Notes: a model not told the origin generated them from the sequence alone. 39,841 nt of DNA from Candidatus Thioglobus sp. (GCA_004212795.1 SHBR01000014.1:1-39841), one strand, 5' to 3'; shown: positions 8,161-16,622, counted from the stretch's first letter. Numbers and translations: made by a program.

Positions 8161-9054
8161 TTAGGCGTAGGTGTTTTGTCGAGACGGGAGTCGATCCGCC
8201 ATTGCTTGACCGATATCAATAGGGGATGAAACGACTGCTACGCCGGCCTCCCCAAGCGCGCCAATCTTCGATTCTGCAGTTCCGGTACCATAATGGATGA
8301 TCGTGCCCGCATGACCCATTCGTCGCCCCTCCGGCACAGTTTGCCCCGCAATGTAGGCCACCACAGGTTTTCGATGCGTTAAAGAAGATAGATACTCAGC
8401 GGCTCGCTCTTCTGACGTCCCTCCCACTTCCCCAATGAGAATAATCCCTTCGGTCTGTTCATCTCGCATAAATTTCTCCAGGCATTGGACAACAGACGCG
8501 CCAACAACTGGATCCGCGCCAACCCCCACACAAGTAGACTGTCCAAGTCCATTTCGGGTTGTTTGATCTACAGCTTCATAGGTGAGCGTACTCGCGCGAG
8601 AAACAATGCCGATCCTGCCTGGTAAGAAAATTCCCTGCGGCATTATTCCAAGTGTGCTTACCCCAGGAACCGCAATTCCGGGGGAATTTGGCCCAACCAA
8701 TAGGGTTGAACTCGTGTTAAGGCGATGCCTGACTCGAACCATGTCAAGCACTGGTATTCTTTCTGTCACACATACAACCAGTTCCAATCCCGCATCGACT
8801 GCTTCAATAATTGCATCCGCTGCGTTCGCTGGCGGCACAAAAATTACACTCGCATTAGCCTGAGTCACTTCGACCGCCTCGTCAACCGAGTCAAATACGG
8901 GGACCCCAAGATGCCGGGAGCCCCCTTTTCCCTTTCGAACCCCTCCAACAATGTTCGTGCCACTCGCGATTGCTCGCTCACAATGAAATGAACCCTGCCG
9001 ACCGGTAATTCCCTGACAGATAATCCTTGTTGAAGCATTAACTAAAATGGCCAT
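8161..9054 (-). CDS. Succinyl-CoA synthetase alpha-like subunit (ADP-forming CoA ligase)
   Basis: A 297-residue protein matching SucD. It has the CoA-binding GITGRQGSFH motif near the N-terminus and the phosphohistidine segment GHAGTIIHYGTGT, where E. coli has the active His246. The cysteine of the usual GPNCPG motif is Ser here (GPNSPG). Together with the beta subunit it should form an acyl-CoA from a carboxylic acid, CoA and ATP or GTP through a phosphohistidine. The substrate may not be succinate, because the pair sits with a CoA-transferase, quinone oxidoreductase and regulator instead of TCA-cycle genes. It is separated by only 10 bp from the beta subunit. Confidence 0.9.
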   Translation of the reverse strand: MAILVNASTRIICQGITGRQGSFHCERAIASGTNIVGGVRKGKGGSRHLGVPVFDSVDEAVEVTQANASVIFVPPANAADAIIEAVDAGLELVVCVTERIPVLDMVRVRHRLNTSSTLLVGPNSPGIAVPGVSTLGIMPQGIFLPGRIGIVSRASTLTYEAVDQTTRNGLGQSTCVGVGADPVVGASVVQCLEKFMRDEQTEGIILIGEVGGTSEERAAEYLSSLTHRKPVVAYIAGQTVPEGRRMGHAGTIIHYGTGTAESKIGALGEAGVAVVSSPIDIGQAMADRLPSRQNTYA

Positions 9055-9064
9055 TATTGTTATT

Positions 9065-10321
9065 TCAAATCAAATTTCGAATTCGTAACCAAGCATTCTT
9101 GGCCCAACTCGGATGAGTTGAGGTGTTTCCATTCTGCCCCTCGATATCAACAATTTTTCCTGCTCCCGCTTCAAGATTCTCGACAAATTGAATAGGAAGA
9201 CCCGATTTTTCAAGACGAGAAATTGCGAGTTCTGAATTCGTCCCTGCAAGACGCATCACGATAGGAATCCCAACAGGCGCCTCTAGATGTGCAAGCAATA
9301 ACCCATCTGCGATCGTATCGCACCGCATAATTCCCGCGCCAAAAACATTAACAATCAGGCAATTAATCTTTTGATTTGAAAAAAGAAGTAAAAAAGCCTG
9401 CTTTACCCGACTCACCTCAAGCACGGGTGGTACGTCAAGAAAATTCGCAGGTCTCGCACCACAATTTGCAACCGCGTCTACCGTTGCCATTGCGAGTCCC
9501 GCGCCACTGGAAAAGGTGCCGACATTGCCATCGAGCGGTACATAATTAAATCCTTCCCGAAGAGCGATTTGTTCAGCAGAACTTGAGGCTGACCTTGAGC
9601 CCAATGCGGCCATTTTTGACTGACGAAAAAGCGCGTTATCATCAACGGTTAGCCGCGCGTCTAAAGCAATCAACGCGTCATTTTGTCGAATTCCGAGCGG
9701 ATTAATTTCGATTAGGGAAAGGTCTTTTTCGATAAACAATCGGTGAAGTTTTTTCAAAACAACGCTGAGGCCTTCAGTAGCAGAGGGGGATAATTCAAGC
9801 TTCTTAGCAATCTCAAGACTTGCTTCGGTTGTGAGCATCTCTCCAGAACCCAGATTGGATCGGATCAGCGAGTCTGGGTCAATTCCAACCGACTGCTCAA
9901 CATTCTGCCCACCTTTTTTACTTAACAAACAAACTATCTGGCCGCTTTCTCCATCAACTAGCATTGCTAAAAAAACTTCTTGAGGCACCGCTATTGCGGG
10001 TTCAATGTAAACCGCGTTAACCATTTCACCCTCACTTGTGGTTTGAGGGGTGATCAGGACCGATCCCAACATCGACTGAGCAACGCTGCCTACCTCGAGG
10101 GAGGTTTCAGCGAATACGACGCCCGGTAGATGTCGATCATTACTGAAAAATCCTTGCGCCCTGCCGCCGGCCAGTACCTGGGCTTTAACAGCCCATGGAC
10201 CAGCACCCAATTCGCCAGCGGCTGCAACTGCCCGAGATTCCGTGGTGGCTACTGCCCCTGGCAGAACCGAAATCCCGGCCTGACGCATCAGTTCTTTTGC
10301 CTGATATTCAAATAGATACAT
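9065..10321 (-). CDS. Succinyl-CoA synthetase beta-like subunit with altered conserved motif
   Basis: A 418-residue ATP-grasp protein resembling SucC and malate-CoA ligase MtkA: N-terminal FEYQAKELMRQAGI, ATP-grasp lysine in WAVKAQVLAGGRAQG, metal-binding LIEINPLG and LDARLTVDDNALFR. The C-terminal CoA-ligase domain has RLAGTNSELA. Two normally conserved loops are changed: NFLDVGGGA reads NFLDVPPVL, and NIFGGI reads NVFGAGI. The C-terminus carries an extension of about 25 residues. These changes suggest a specialised or divergent ligase. It forms a two-subunit enzyme with the adjacent alpha-like protein. Start ATG at 10321 is 38 bp after the quinone oxidoreductase stop. Confidence 0.87.
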   Translation of the reverse strand: MYLFEYQAKELMRQAGISVLPGAVATTESRAVAAAGELGAGPWAVKAQVLAGGRAQGFFSNDRHLPGVVFAETSLEVGSVAQSMLGSVLITPQTTSEGEMVNAVYIEPAIAVPQEVFLAMLVDGESGQIVCLLSKKGGQNVEQSVGIDPDSLIRSNLGSGEMLTTEASLEIAKKLELSPSATEGLSVVLKKLHRLFIEKDLSLIEINPLGIRQNDALIALDARLTVDDNALFRQSKMAALGSRSASSSAEQIALREGFNYVPLDGNVGTFSSGAGLAMATVDAVANCGARPANFLDVPPVLEVSRVKQAFLLLFSNQKINCLIVNVFGAGIMRCDTIADGLLLAHLEAPVGIPIVMRLAGTNSELAISRLEKSGLPIQFVENLEAGAGKIVDIEGQNGNTSTHPSWAKNAWLRIRNLI

Positions 10322-10359
10322 GCTGAATTCTGACGCTTGTCATTTGCCGTGAGAGTAGA

Positions 10360-11361
10360 TCACACAATCGAGATTGAGGCGTCAACTTGCAACACAATCT
10401 TCCCGAAATGGCCGGACGCATCCATTAACTCGTGCGCCTTCCTGACGTCTTCCAGCAGGAATACCTGATCAACAACCGGACTAAGATTTCCATTTAAAAA
10501 GTGCGGCAGCGCTTGTTGGTAAAAATTCTGGGTGATTCGCGCTTTTTCTTCAACTGATCTCGGCCTTAGAACAGAGCCACAGATTTTCTGGCGACGAACC
10601 ATTAATTGCGCAAGATTGATCTCACTCTTAACGCCACCCATCACACCAATCAACACAAGACTCCCGCCAATTGAGAGCGATTTTAAGTTCCGCTCCAGGT
10701 AAGCGGCCCCGATGTGATCAAGGATTAGGTCAACCCCGTGGCCTTTTGTCACCTCCTTTAATATCTCCGCGAAATCCTCATTTTGATAATCAATGACATG
10801 TATTTCTCCCAAAGCCTTAACCCGATCAACCTTCATCGGAGAACAGGTTACAAACAAAGCGCTTCCGGGCACCAGTGCTTGGCAAAGTTGAATGGCTGCA
10901 ATATTGACCCCTCCTCCACCTCCATGAAGAAGAGCGCTCTGACCATCTAACAGGCCCGGGCACTGAAATATATTAAGATGAGCCGTGATATAAGTTTCAC
11001 TCACACTTGCTGCCTGTGCCCAGGTTAGGGTTTCAGGGACTGTCATGAGATGATGCGCCCAAGCGGTTGCGAACTCTGCATACCCCCCGCCACCAACTAA
11101 GCCCATCACCCGATCGCCAACCTTCCATCGCAAAACCCCGGAGCCCACCTCAGCGACTTCTCCGGCAATCTCAAGGCCCAGGACCTCAGAATCACCTGGA
11201 GGCGGTGGGTAGTTACCCTGTCGTTGAATGATATCCGGACGATTCACGCTCGTCGCAATCACCTTCACCAGAACCTGTCCGGCTGCGGGAATCGGTTTGT
11301 CGATCGAATCGATTTTTAACTGTTCAGGACCGCCAAAACTAGCTTGGGTTACAGCTCGCAT
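10360..11361 (-). CDS. NAD(P)H quinone oxidoreductase, PIG3/zeta-crystallin type
   Basis: A 333-residue zinc-independent member of the medium-chain dehydrogenase/reductase family. It shows the N-terminal SVNRPDIIQRQGNYPPPPG segment, characteristic of the PIG3 group, the substrate-domain GLEIAGEVAEVG and the nucleotide-binding region LLHGGGGGVNIAAIQLCQ. Structural zinc cysteines are absent. It reduces quinones or enones with NADPH; some relatives reduce enoyl-CoAs. It is the first gene of the regulated operon with the CoA-ligase, GntR regulator and CoA-transferase. The ATG at 11361 has AGGAAATA upstream. Confidence 0.9.
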   Translation of the reverse strand: MRAVTQASFGGPEQLKIDSIDKPIPAAGQVLVKVIATSVNRPDIIQRQGNYPPPPGDSEVLGLEIAGEVAEVGSGVLRWKVGDRVMGLVGGGGYAEFATAWAHHLMTVPETLTWAQAASVSETYITAHLNIFQCPGLLDGQSALLHGGGGGVNIAAIQLCQALVPGSALFVTCSPMKVDRVKALGEIHVIDYQNEDFAEILKEVTKGHGVDLILDHIGAAYLERNLKSLSIGGSLVLIGVMGGVKSEINLAQLMVRRQKICGSVLRPRSVEEKARITQNFYQQALPHFLNGNLSPVVDQVFLLEDVRKAHELMDASGHFGKIVLQVDASISIV

Positions 11362-11422
11362 TACACTTATTTCCTGTCCGAAATTAATCTAGAAAACACG
11401 TTTTGTAACAACGCTTTCAAAC

Positions 11423-11439
11423 TGGTATACAAAATACCA
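11423..11439. promoter_or_regulatory. Candidate GntR/FadR-type operator
   Basis: A perfect 6-bp inverted repeat with a 5-base centre: TGGTAT-ACAAA-ATACCA. It resembles the short TNGTNNNACNA-type palindromes bound by FadR-subfamily GntR proteins. It lies 62 bp upstream of the first gene of an operon that itself encodes such a regulator, so autorepression is likely. The palindrome is seen; the binding partner is inferred. Confidence 0.65.
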
Positions 11440-11450
11440 TATATTTTTGA

Positions 11451-11479
11451 AATAAACCACCAAAAAGGGGTGTTTTATT
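11451..11479. repeat. Imperfect 11-bp inverted repeat next to the operator
   Basis: AATAAACCACC and GGTGTTTTATT flank a 7-base centre with one mismatch. Read on either strand it could form a weak terminator-like hairpin ending in an AT-rich run. It could end transcription arriving from the upstream ketopantoate-reductase-like gene or be a second regulatory site. Confidence 0.5.
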
Positions 11480-11725
11480 AATGATGCCCCCGGAGAGGAA
11501 AGCCAACTCGGCCGATCCCGCGGCGCCGGCTTCAATCCCTGCCCCGAATCAGAAGACCGCTTGACCACAGAAACCGGAAAAACCTTGCCCTTCCACAACG
11601 TGCCTTCAGGCGCAACGCCGTTATTTGGGAACCCACGAACTTAATGCCAGTCGATATCTGCCCGCCTGAGCGCAGCGCCCATCACTCACCGGGTTCGCAT
11701 AAAAGCCAATTGGAGGTCTCAGAAA

Positions 11726-12808
11726 TTACCGGGATTGGTTGCGCGAAAGCCAGTCCTCGACCACGGTGACGGTTTCGTCAACGGTTTGAAGACTTTGCCC
11801 CCGTTGCTTGGCGATAAGCGAAACGAGCTTATCAACCCGTTCAATACTCTGCGAGCCGCCTGCAAGTGCTCTTGCAACCGACGAGGGGTTGAGTAGTGAC
11901 TCAGCTGCCTTTGCATATTTCGAAAACGGCACAAAGTCAGAGGCTTCGCCTCCAAGTCCACAACAGAGTTTGACGACCCAATTATAAACCGCCTCGGTCT
12001 CGACAAGGTTCGAATGAACCGCATCCTTGATAGGACGCATCTCATTTATCTGTACACAACGATAATTGCCCGCCATTAACATCGCCCATTTTGCTAACGG
12101 TACAAATAACGATTCATAGACTCGCAACTTCACTGGAACCTCAACCTGCTCTCCCGCCGATAACTCCATCCGAACGGAATCAATATCAGCTTCAATTTGA
12201 CGCAGCATGTCGGTATGCTGATCCGAGGAGAAACGTGCCGCTTTAAAATTAGTGGGTAACCGGACCTGAAGGACATTCGGTTGCTCTTCAGGTGGACGAA
12301 ATGCCTGAGGATCTGGACTGCAGAGCGTCATTAGACTTGGATCAAATGCGTCCCATATCGACGCGTCGTGAAAGCAGTCTCGTAGCGTATCGGTATCAAG
12401 ACCGGGGATCCGACGAAGAAATGGCAGCAATGGCATGTTGGTAATTGCGACACATGGCACGCCGGCCTTCGCAATTCGATCCATTAATTCCCGTACCCCG
12501 GTTGCGCTGTATTGAGGCTCTTGCATAGCGAGCACCACAAAATCGTACTGCGAAGGGTCCACACCCTCTGGCGAAGCAGCATCCAGATCGCCCGGGAGCG
12601 GTCCAGACTGAATATCAAAGAGCCCTTCGCGCCCTTTGATCGGCATTCTGACCAAAGAGCCTTCATTATTAAAAATAGTCGCGGTTGACGCTCGACAAAT
12701 TAACGTTGCGGAGTGTCCAGCCATAATGAGCTTTGTCGAAAGGAGCGACCCGTAAGACGCGCCCAAAATCAACGCGCGGTATTTAATGTTTGTCGCGCTC
12801 TCGCTCAT
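11726..12808 (-). CDS. Ketopantoate reductase-like (ApbA/PanE) NAD(P)-binding protein
   Basis: About 360 residues. The N-terminus carries a Rossmann-type nucleotide-binding motif (ALILGASYGSLLSTKLIMAGH) and a DFVVLAMQEPQY segment typical of the ApbA/PanE fold. It is longer than housekeeping PanE (about 300 residues) and its C-terminal half does not show the usual PanE lysine/glutamate catalytic pattern clearly, so it is probably a relative with another oxo-acid substrate. The ATG at 12808 is preceded by AGGAGAAAAT; an upstream in-frame ATG at 12847 lacks such a site. It is divergent from the oxygenase gene at 13022 and is followed by a 364-bp gap, so it is probably its own transcript. Confidence 0.7.
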   Translation of the reverse strand: MSESATNIKYRALILGASYGSLLSTKLIMAGHSATLICRASTATIFNNEGSLVRMPIKGREGLFDIQSGPLPGDLDAASPEGVDPSQYDFVVLAMQEPQYSATGVRELMDRIAKAGVPCVAITNMPLLPFLRRIPGLDTDTLRDCFHDASIWDAFDPSLMTLCSPDPQAFRPPEEQPNVLQVRLPTNFKAARFSSDQHTDMLRQIEADIDSVRMELSAGEQVEVPVKLRVYESLFVPLAKWAMLMAGNYRCVQINEMRPIKDAVHSNLVETEAVYNWVVKLCCGLGGEASDFVPFSKYAKAAESLLNPSSVARALAGGSQSIERVDKLVSLIAKQRGQSLQTVDETVTVVEDWLSRNQSR

Positions 12809-12868
12809 ATTTTCTCCTGGCACTGATCTTTCCTGCCCGTTTTGCATACGTAATCCTAAAAGAGGTAG

Positions 12869-12954
12869 AATTTTTAGTCGGGCGAGTTTAGCCTAAACGC
12901 TTGTTATTTTTTATATTTTTGAATGGATTAACTGGCGCTATTAGACTAAAAATT
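12869..12954. promoter_or_regulatory. Repeated TTTAG/CTAAA half-sites in divergent promoter region
   Basis: AATTTTTAGTC at 12869-12879 is the exact reverse complement of 12944-12954. Between them lies a near-palindrome, GTTTAGCCTAAAC (12886-12898, symmetrical apart from its central base). The four TTTAG/CTAAA half-sites sit between divergently transcribed genes, as expected for sites of a shared regulator. No regulator gene is adjacent. Confidence 0.5.
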
Positions 12955-13021
12955 ACTGATACACCCATAATCAAAATCTGTACCCTGTCAGATCCCACAG
13001 AACTTTCCATTTTAGTTTTCT

Positions 13022-13972
13022 ATGCCCGATGCTATCCCGATCGTTGATATCCGCTCATCAACCTCAGCTGTTGATGATCCTGTTATCGCTACATTGCTAA
13101 ATGCCGCTCTGAGTCAATTCGGATTCTGTTACATCAGTGGGCACACCATTGCTACTGAAGTTACCCAAAATCTCTTAAATAGCGCTCGCAAATTTCACCT
13201 GTTGCCAATCGCTAAAAAGAAACGCCTTAAGATCAATCCTTACCACCGAGGCTATATCGAATCCGAATCAAGCCAAACCATCACATCATCGATTGAATCC
13301 GCAGCACAGCCCAATCGCTCAGAATCATTTATGGTGATGCGAGAAACACTACCGAGCGATCCCCGATTTGGATCTCAACTATTTGGACCCAATCAATGGC
13401 CTGACACCTTGATTCCGGAACTTAAAAAGCACTGTACAGCGTACGCCGAAGCAATGGAGAAACTGTCGTTAGAACTTGTGCAACGACTGGGAGTTGCTTT
13501 GGGTTTGGGTCCGAATGCGCTTTTAGAGCTATTCAATGACCCCACCTATTTCCTTCGCCTGATTAAGTATCCTCCCTTGAATCCAAATGATTCTCCCGCG
13601 CCATTTGGGTCTGCACCCCACACCGATCATGGATTTATGACACTTGTTCTCCAGGACGATACGGCTGGCCTTGAGGTGCTAAGTTCAAATGGCCGATGGA
13701 TGCCGGTAAATCCTGTTCCGAATACACTAGTCCTGAATGTAGCGGATATGCTTTCTATAATTTCAAATGGCCGATGGAAATCTACTCCACATCGCGTTAT
13801 CTTGGGTCCGCAGCCTCGAGAATCAACGGCGTTCTTTTTCGATCCTGATTTTGACGCGAAAATAAATCCGTTAGTGGAAATCAGAAATTCTGATAACCGT
13901 TCAGATCCGATACGATATGGTGACTATATTCTTGAACGTTTTGGCCAAAACTATCAGTATCGACGCAAGTAA
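13022..13972 (+). CDS. 2-oxoglutarate/Fe(II) oxygenase, isopenicillin N synthase-like family
   Basis: A 316-residue non-haem iron dioxygenase. The N-terminal DIOX_N region (VDIRSS, FGFCYISGH) is followed by the catalytic jelly roll with all ligands: H200 and D202 in PHTDHGFMTLVLQD, H257 in TPHRVI, and the 2-oxoglutarate-binding Arg-x-Ser pair (R266, S268 in PRESTAFFF). It should hydroxylate or oxidise a small molecule using 2-oxoglutarate and O2. The substrate is unknown. No strong ribosome binding site is visible before ATG 13022. It is followed after 61 bp by a second, unrelated oxygenase gene, likely on the same transcript. Confidence 0.9.
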   Translation: MPDAIPIVDIRSSTSAVDDPVIATLLNAALSQFGFCYISGHTIATEVTQNLLNSARKFHLLPIAKKKRLKINPYHRGYIESESSQTITSSIESAAQPNRSESFMVMRETLPSDPRFGSQLFGPNQWPDTLIPELKKHCTAYAEAMEKLSLELVQRLGVALGLGPNALLELFNDPTYFLRLIKYPPLNPNDSPAPFGSAPHTDHGFMTLVLQDDTAGLEVLSSNGRWMPVNPVPNTLVLNVADMLSIISNGRWKSTPHRVILGPQPRESTAFFFDPDFDAKINPLVEIRNSDNRSDPIRYGDYILERFGQNYQYRRK

Positions 13973-14033
13973 GCCTCTGATTAATGCTTACCAATCAAAC
14001 TGAATTCTAGAAGGAAAAAATAAATCAAACGTC

Positions 14034-15035
14034 ATGCAGGGTTTCATTGACTTATCCAACGAATCAACTGAAGACGTCGCGCGGACGCCTTCCTGCGCCA
14101 ACCGTGGGTGGATAGCGACTGAGATCAGGAAGCAGGACTGGAGTGTCGATTTAAATGATGACGCTCTCGGCGAAATTCGTGCAATGGCAGAACAGATGGC
14201 AGAAACGCGATTGCCGACACTATTACGGCACCCCGACCAATTCAACCTTCCAAGCCTGACTGCTGTCTACCAAAAAATTAAGGCGATCTGTGACCACGGT
14301 GTTGGATTTGCAGTTCTAGATTGTCTGCCAATGGCTGAGTTCGAAATTCAAACAATGATTGATATTTATTGGACACTCGGCCAACTCATCGGACCTAACG
14401 TTGCCCAAAAATGGGACGGCACCATGATTTATGACGTCATAGATACCGGCCAGGAGTTTGGTTATGGCGTTAGAGGTTCAGCGACTTCAGTTGAGCTTAA
14501 TTTCCACACCGACAACGCATTTGGGGTGAGAGTGCCCGACTATGTCGGACTTTTTTGTGAGCATGCCGCTGAATCCGGCGGGCTGAGTCGGTTTTGCAGT
14601 CTTTATACCGTTCATAACCGTTTGGAAGCCAACTTTCCTTGCCAGTTACAACGACTCTTTAAGCCCATGCTGTTTGACAGGCAAGCTGAACACCATAAAA
14701 ACGCTCCTAAAACCTCGTGGGCACCTTTTTTCTCGTGGAAAAACGGCAGGCTCCGCTGTCGGGCAAACACATCACTGGTTCGCAAAGGGTATCAGGTTGC
14801 GGACACGCAAATGGATCAAATGCTAATCGAAGCCCTCGATGCCGTCGAGCGCGTAACAACTTGTCCCGACCTATGGGTCGAGGCCCCCCTAGTGCGTGGA
14901 CAAATCCAGTATCTCAATAATCACGAACTCGGACACTATCGCTCAAGATTCGAAGACAGTACCGACCCTGTTAAGAGACGTCATCTTTATCGACTATGGC
15001 ACCGACAGAATGGAAGTATCAATTACGACGGCTGA
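14034..15035 (+). CDS. TauD/TfdA-like 2-oxoglutarate/Fe(II) dioxygenase
   Basis: A 333-residue protein with the TauD-type double-stranded beta-helix pattern. The proximal metal ligands are H158 and D160 in LNFHTDNAFGVRVPDYVG, and the distal region NNHELGHYRSRFED supplies His, followed by an Arg-rich 2-oxoglutarate-binding stretch (RRHLYRLW). This family cleaves sulfonates, aryloxyacids or hydroxylates quaternary amines; the specific substrate is not evident. AGAAGGAAAAA lies upstream of ATG 14034. It seems co-transcribed with the preceding oxygenase and converges on the FAD oxidoreductase gene. Confidence 0.85.
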   Translation: MQGFIDLSNESTEDVARTPSCANRGWIATEIRKQDWSVDLNDDALGEIRAMAEQMAETRLPTLLRHPDQFNLPSLTAVYQKIKAICDHGVGFAVLDCLPMAEFEIQTMIDIYWTLGQLIGPNVAQKWDGTMIYDVIDTGQEFGYGVRGSATSVELNFHTDNAFGVRVPDYVGLFCEHAAESGGLSRFCSLYTVHNRLEANFPCQLQRLFKPMLFDRQAEHHKNAPKTSWAPFFSWKNGRLRCRANTSLVRKGYQVADTQMDQMLIEALDAVERVTTCPDLWVEAPLVRGQIQYLNNHELGHYRSRFEDSTDPVKRRHLYRLWHRQNGSINYDG

Positions 15036-15067
15036 TGTGATCTAACCGATTACAGAATCATCAGCAG

Positions 15068-16435
15068 CTATAAAATACCCTTATTCGATGCGCGAAGCTC
15101 GTCTATCTGGCTCCAATCCTCATACCGAGCCAGCGAGAACGCTTCCGCATAACTCGGCAAACGAGCTTCGCAAATCGTAGCGGCACAAAGTTCACCGCTC
15201 GCGCACGCTGTCATCGTTCCAAAACCTGACGTTGCACAATTCATGAAGGCGCCTTCTGGCCCCATCCTGCCAATCAATGGCCAATTTTCCTCGGTCATTG
15301 AGTACCAACCACCATAATGATGACATTTTTGGGGCAACCGTCCGTAATACGAACGCAAACCAGGGGTAAGTCTGGCTGCACCTCGGAGCACAATTTCTGG
15401 AAAATGAGCATCTAGAGGTTGATCATCAATATTCAAAGCTGCTTCCTCGTTATACGCCCACCCTAACTTAATCCACTTCCCGCCATCACCACCCTCCGGT
15501 CGACAGTGAATTCCACCGGGCATATCACCAGCGAACTTGGCAAATTGGGGATCATCTCTCAGAGCTGATCGTTCACTATCTGACCAATCAATTTGTTGAC
15601 GATCGAGATCAATTGAGAAAGGCTGATTTCGCGGAACCGCTTTGAGATGATCCTCGAAAGCAATCTTCTGCTGAAAAACATTAATAATTGGAAGCTCAAC
15701 GCCAACCCACTTTGCAATCTCGCCTGCAAAAGGACCCGCTGCATTGACAATTTGATCTGCGAACAGTTCCATTGAGCTAGAACCGGTATCAATTTCAATT
15801 TGATAGTTATTTCCCGGATTGATTTCCCGAACCTGTCCCATCAGCCATTTCGCGCCTACTGACTTCAGATATTCGAGCATATATGTCGCCAACTGCTGAC
15901 TGTTGATGTCACCGCCTCGACGAATATGAACAACAGTCTGCACTTCCGGATCGTAATGAGGAAAATGTTTCCGAATCAAACCGTAGTTACACAATATATC
16001 AACGCCGTTTACGTCCGGACTACAATCAGGGCCGCTAGATCCGAGGTATCTTGGCGCCTCGGCTTGATCATGATAACGGACCAGAGTGTGCGATTCATCT
16101 CCGAGACCGCTACGCAGTTGTGACACGAGGGTGTCAATATTTTTCTCCCGGGTTGCAATCGCATAACCCCGACGTGTCATGCCAATACGATTATCGGTAT
16201 CACGAGAGATCCGCTCCATTAAATCAATGGAGTGGTTCGTCAGGCATACCATCGCAGGATGCGGCCACCAGTTTCTAAAGTTATTCCCCGATTGAGCCGA
16301 GGTGAACGACATTGGCTGAAACTGATCGACGAGCGTGATATTCGTTCGGCTGTGATTCCGAGCCAAATAATATGCGGTGGCAATTCCAACGATTCCTGCA
16401 CCAATAATCGTGATGGGTCGATTTTCTGAAGTCAA
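15068..16435 (-). CDS. FAD-dependent oxidoreductase of the DAO (glycine/D-amino-acid oxidase) family
   Basis: A 455-residue flavoprotein. The N-terminus begins almost at once with the dinucleotide motif ITIIGAGIVGIATAYYLA, and the C-terminal FAD contact region has MNCATSGFGTMTACASGELC. This family oxidises C-N bonds of amino acids, N-methyl amino acids or betaine derivatives. The first usable start is TTG at 16435, since the frame upstream meets a stop without any ATG. It converges with two oxygenase genes; joint breakdown of an amine or amino acid is possible but not shown. Confidence 0.85.
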   Translation of the reverse strand: MTSENRPITIIGAGIVGIATAYYLARNHSRTNITLVDQFQPMSFTSAQSGNNFRNWWPHPAMVCLTNHSIDLMERISRDTDNRIGMTRRGYAIATREKNIDTLVSQLRSGLGDESHTLVRYHDQAEAPRYLGSSGPDCSPDVNGVDILCNYGLIRKHFPHYDPEVQTVVHIRRGGDINSQQLATYMLEYLKSVGAKWLMGQVREINPGNNYQIEIDTGSSSMELFADQIVNAAGPFAGEIAKWVGVELPIINVFQQKIAFEDHLKAVPRNQPFSIDLDRQQIDWSDSERSALRDDPQFAKFAGDMPGGIHCRPEGGDGGKWIKLGWAYNEEAALNIDDQPLDAHFPEIVLRGAARLTPGLRSYYGRLPQKCHHYGGWYSMTEENWPLIGRMGPEGAFMNCATSGFGTMTACASGELCAATICEARLPSYAEAFSLARYEDWSQIDELRASNKGIL

Positions 16436-16622
16436 AGAAAAAGCCTGCCCTAAGACGTAAACTCAACCGTTGAATTGTAGTCTGGTCAAGGCCAGAGATG
16501 TCATGACGGGTAGCAAAACATGGAATTTTGCAACTTGGGAATAGTTAACGCCGCTCACGCAACCGGGCACCCCTTGACTCTCGGTATCTCGCTCAATAGT
16601 GGTCATTGAGAGGAACGCAATT

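Larger units (their letters stand above)
11362..11725. other. 364-bp intergenic region with operator and GC-rich, possibly structured part
   Basis: No convincing gene is visible. The operon-proximal part (11362-11480) is AT-rich and holds a palindromic operator candidate and an imperfect inverted repeat. The distal part (about 11481-11700) is clearly GC-richer, with short self-complementary runs such as GGCGTTGCGCC and CCGGCGCCG. On the minus strand CCCGGTGAG could pair with CTCTCCGGG about 200 nt downstream, but this may be chance. An open frame of 69 codons on the minus strand spans the operator and has no recognisable content. I compared it by eye with 6S RNA, tmRNA and RNase P RNA and could not match it. 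Confidence 0.5.

Noticed and set aside
11389..11598. 69-codon minus-strand frame upstream of the quinone oxidoreductase
   Set aside because: It covers the operator palindrome and AT-rich promoter and has no domain-like composition.
11481..11725. 6S RNA, tmRNA or RNase P RNA
   Set aside because: Conserved cores of these RNAs could not be found by eye on either strand, though an unknown RNA remains possible.
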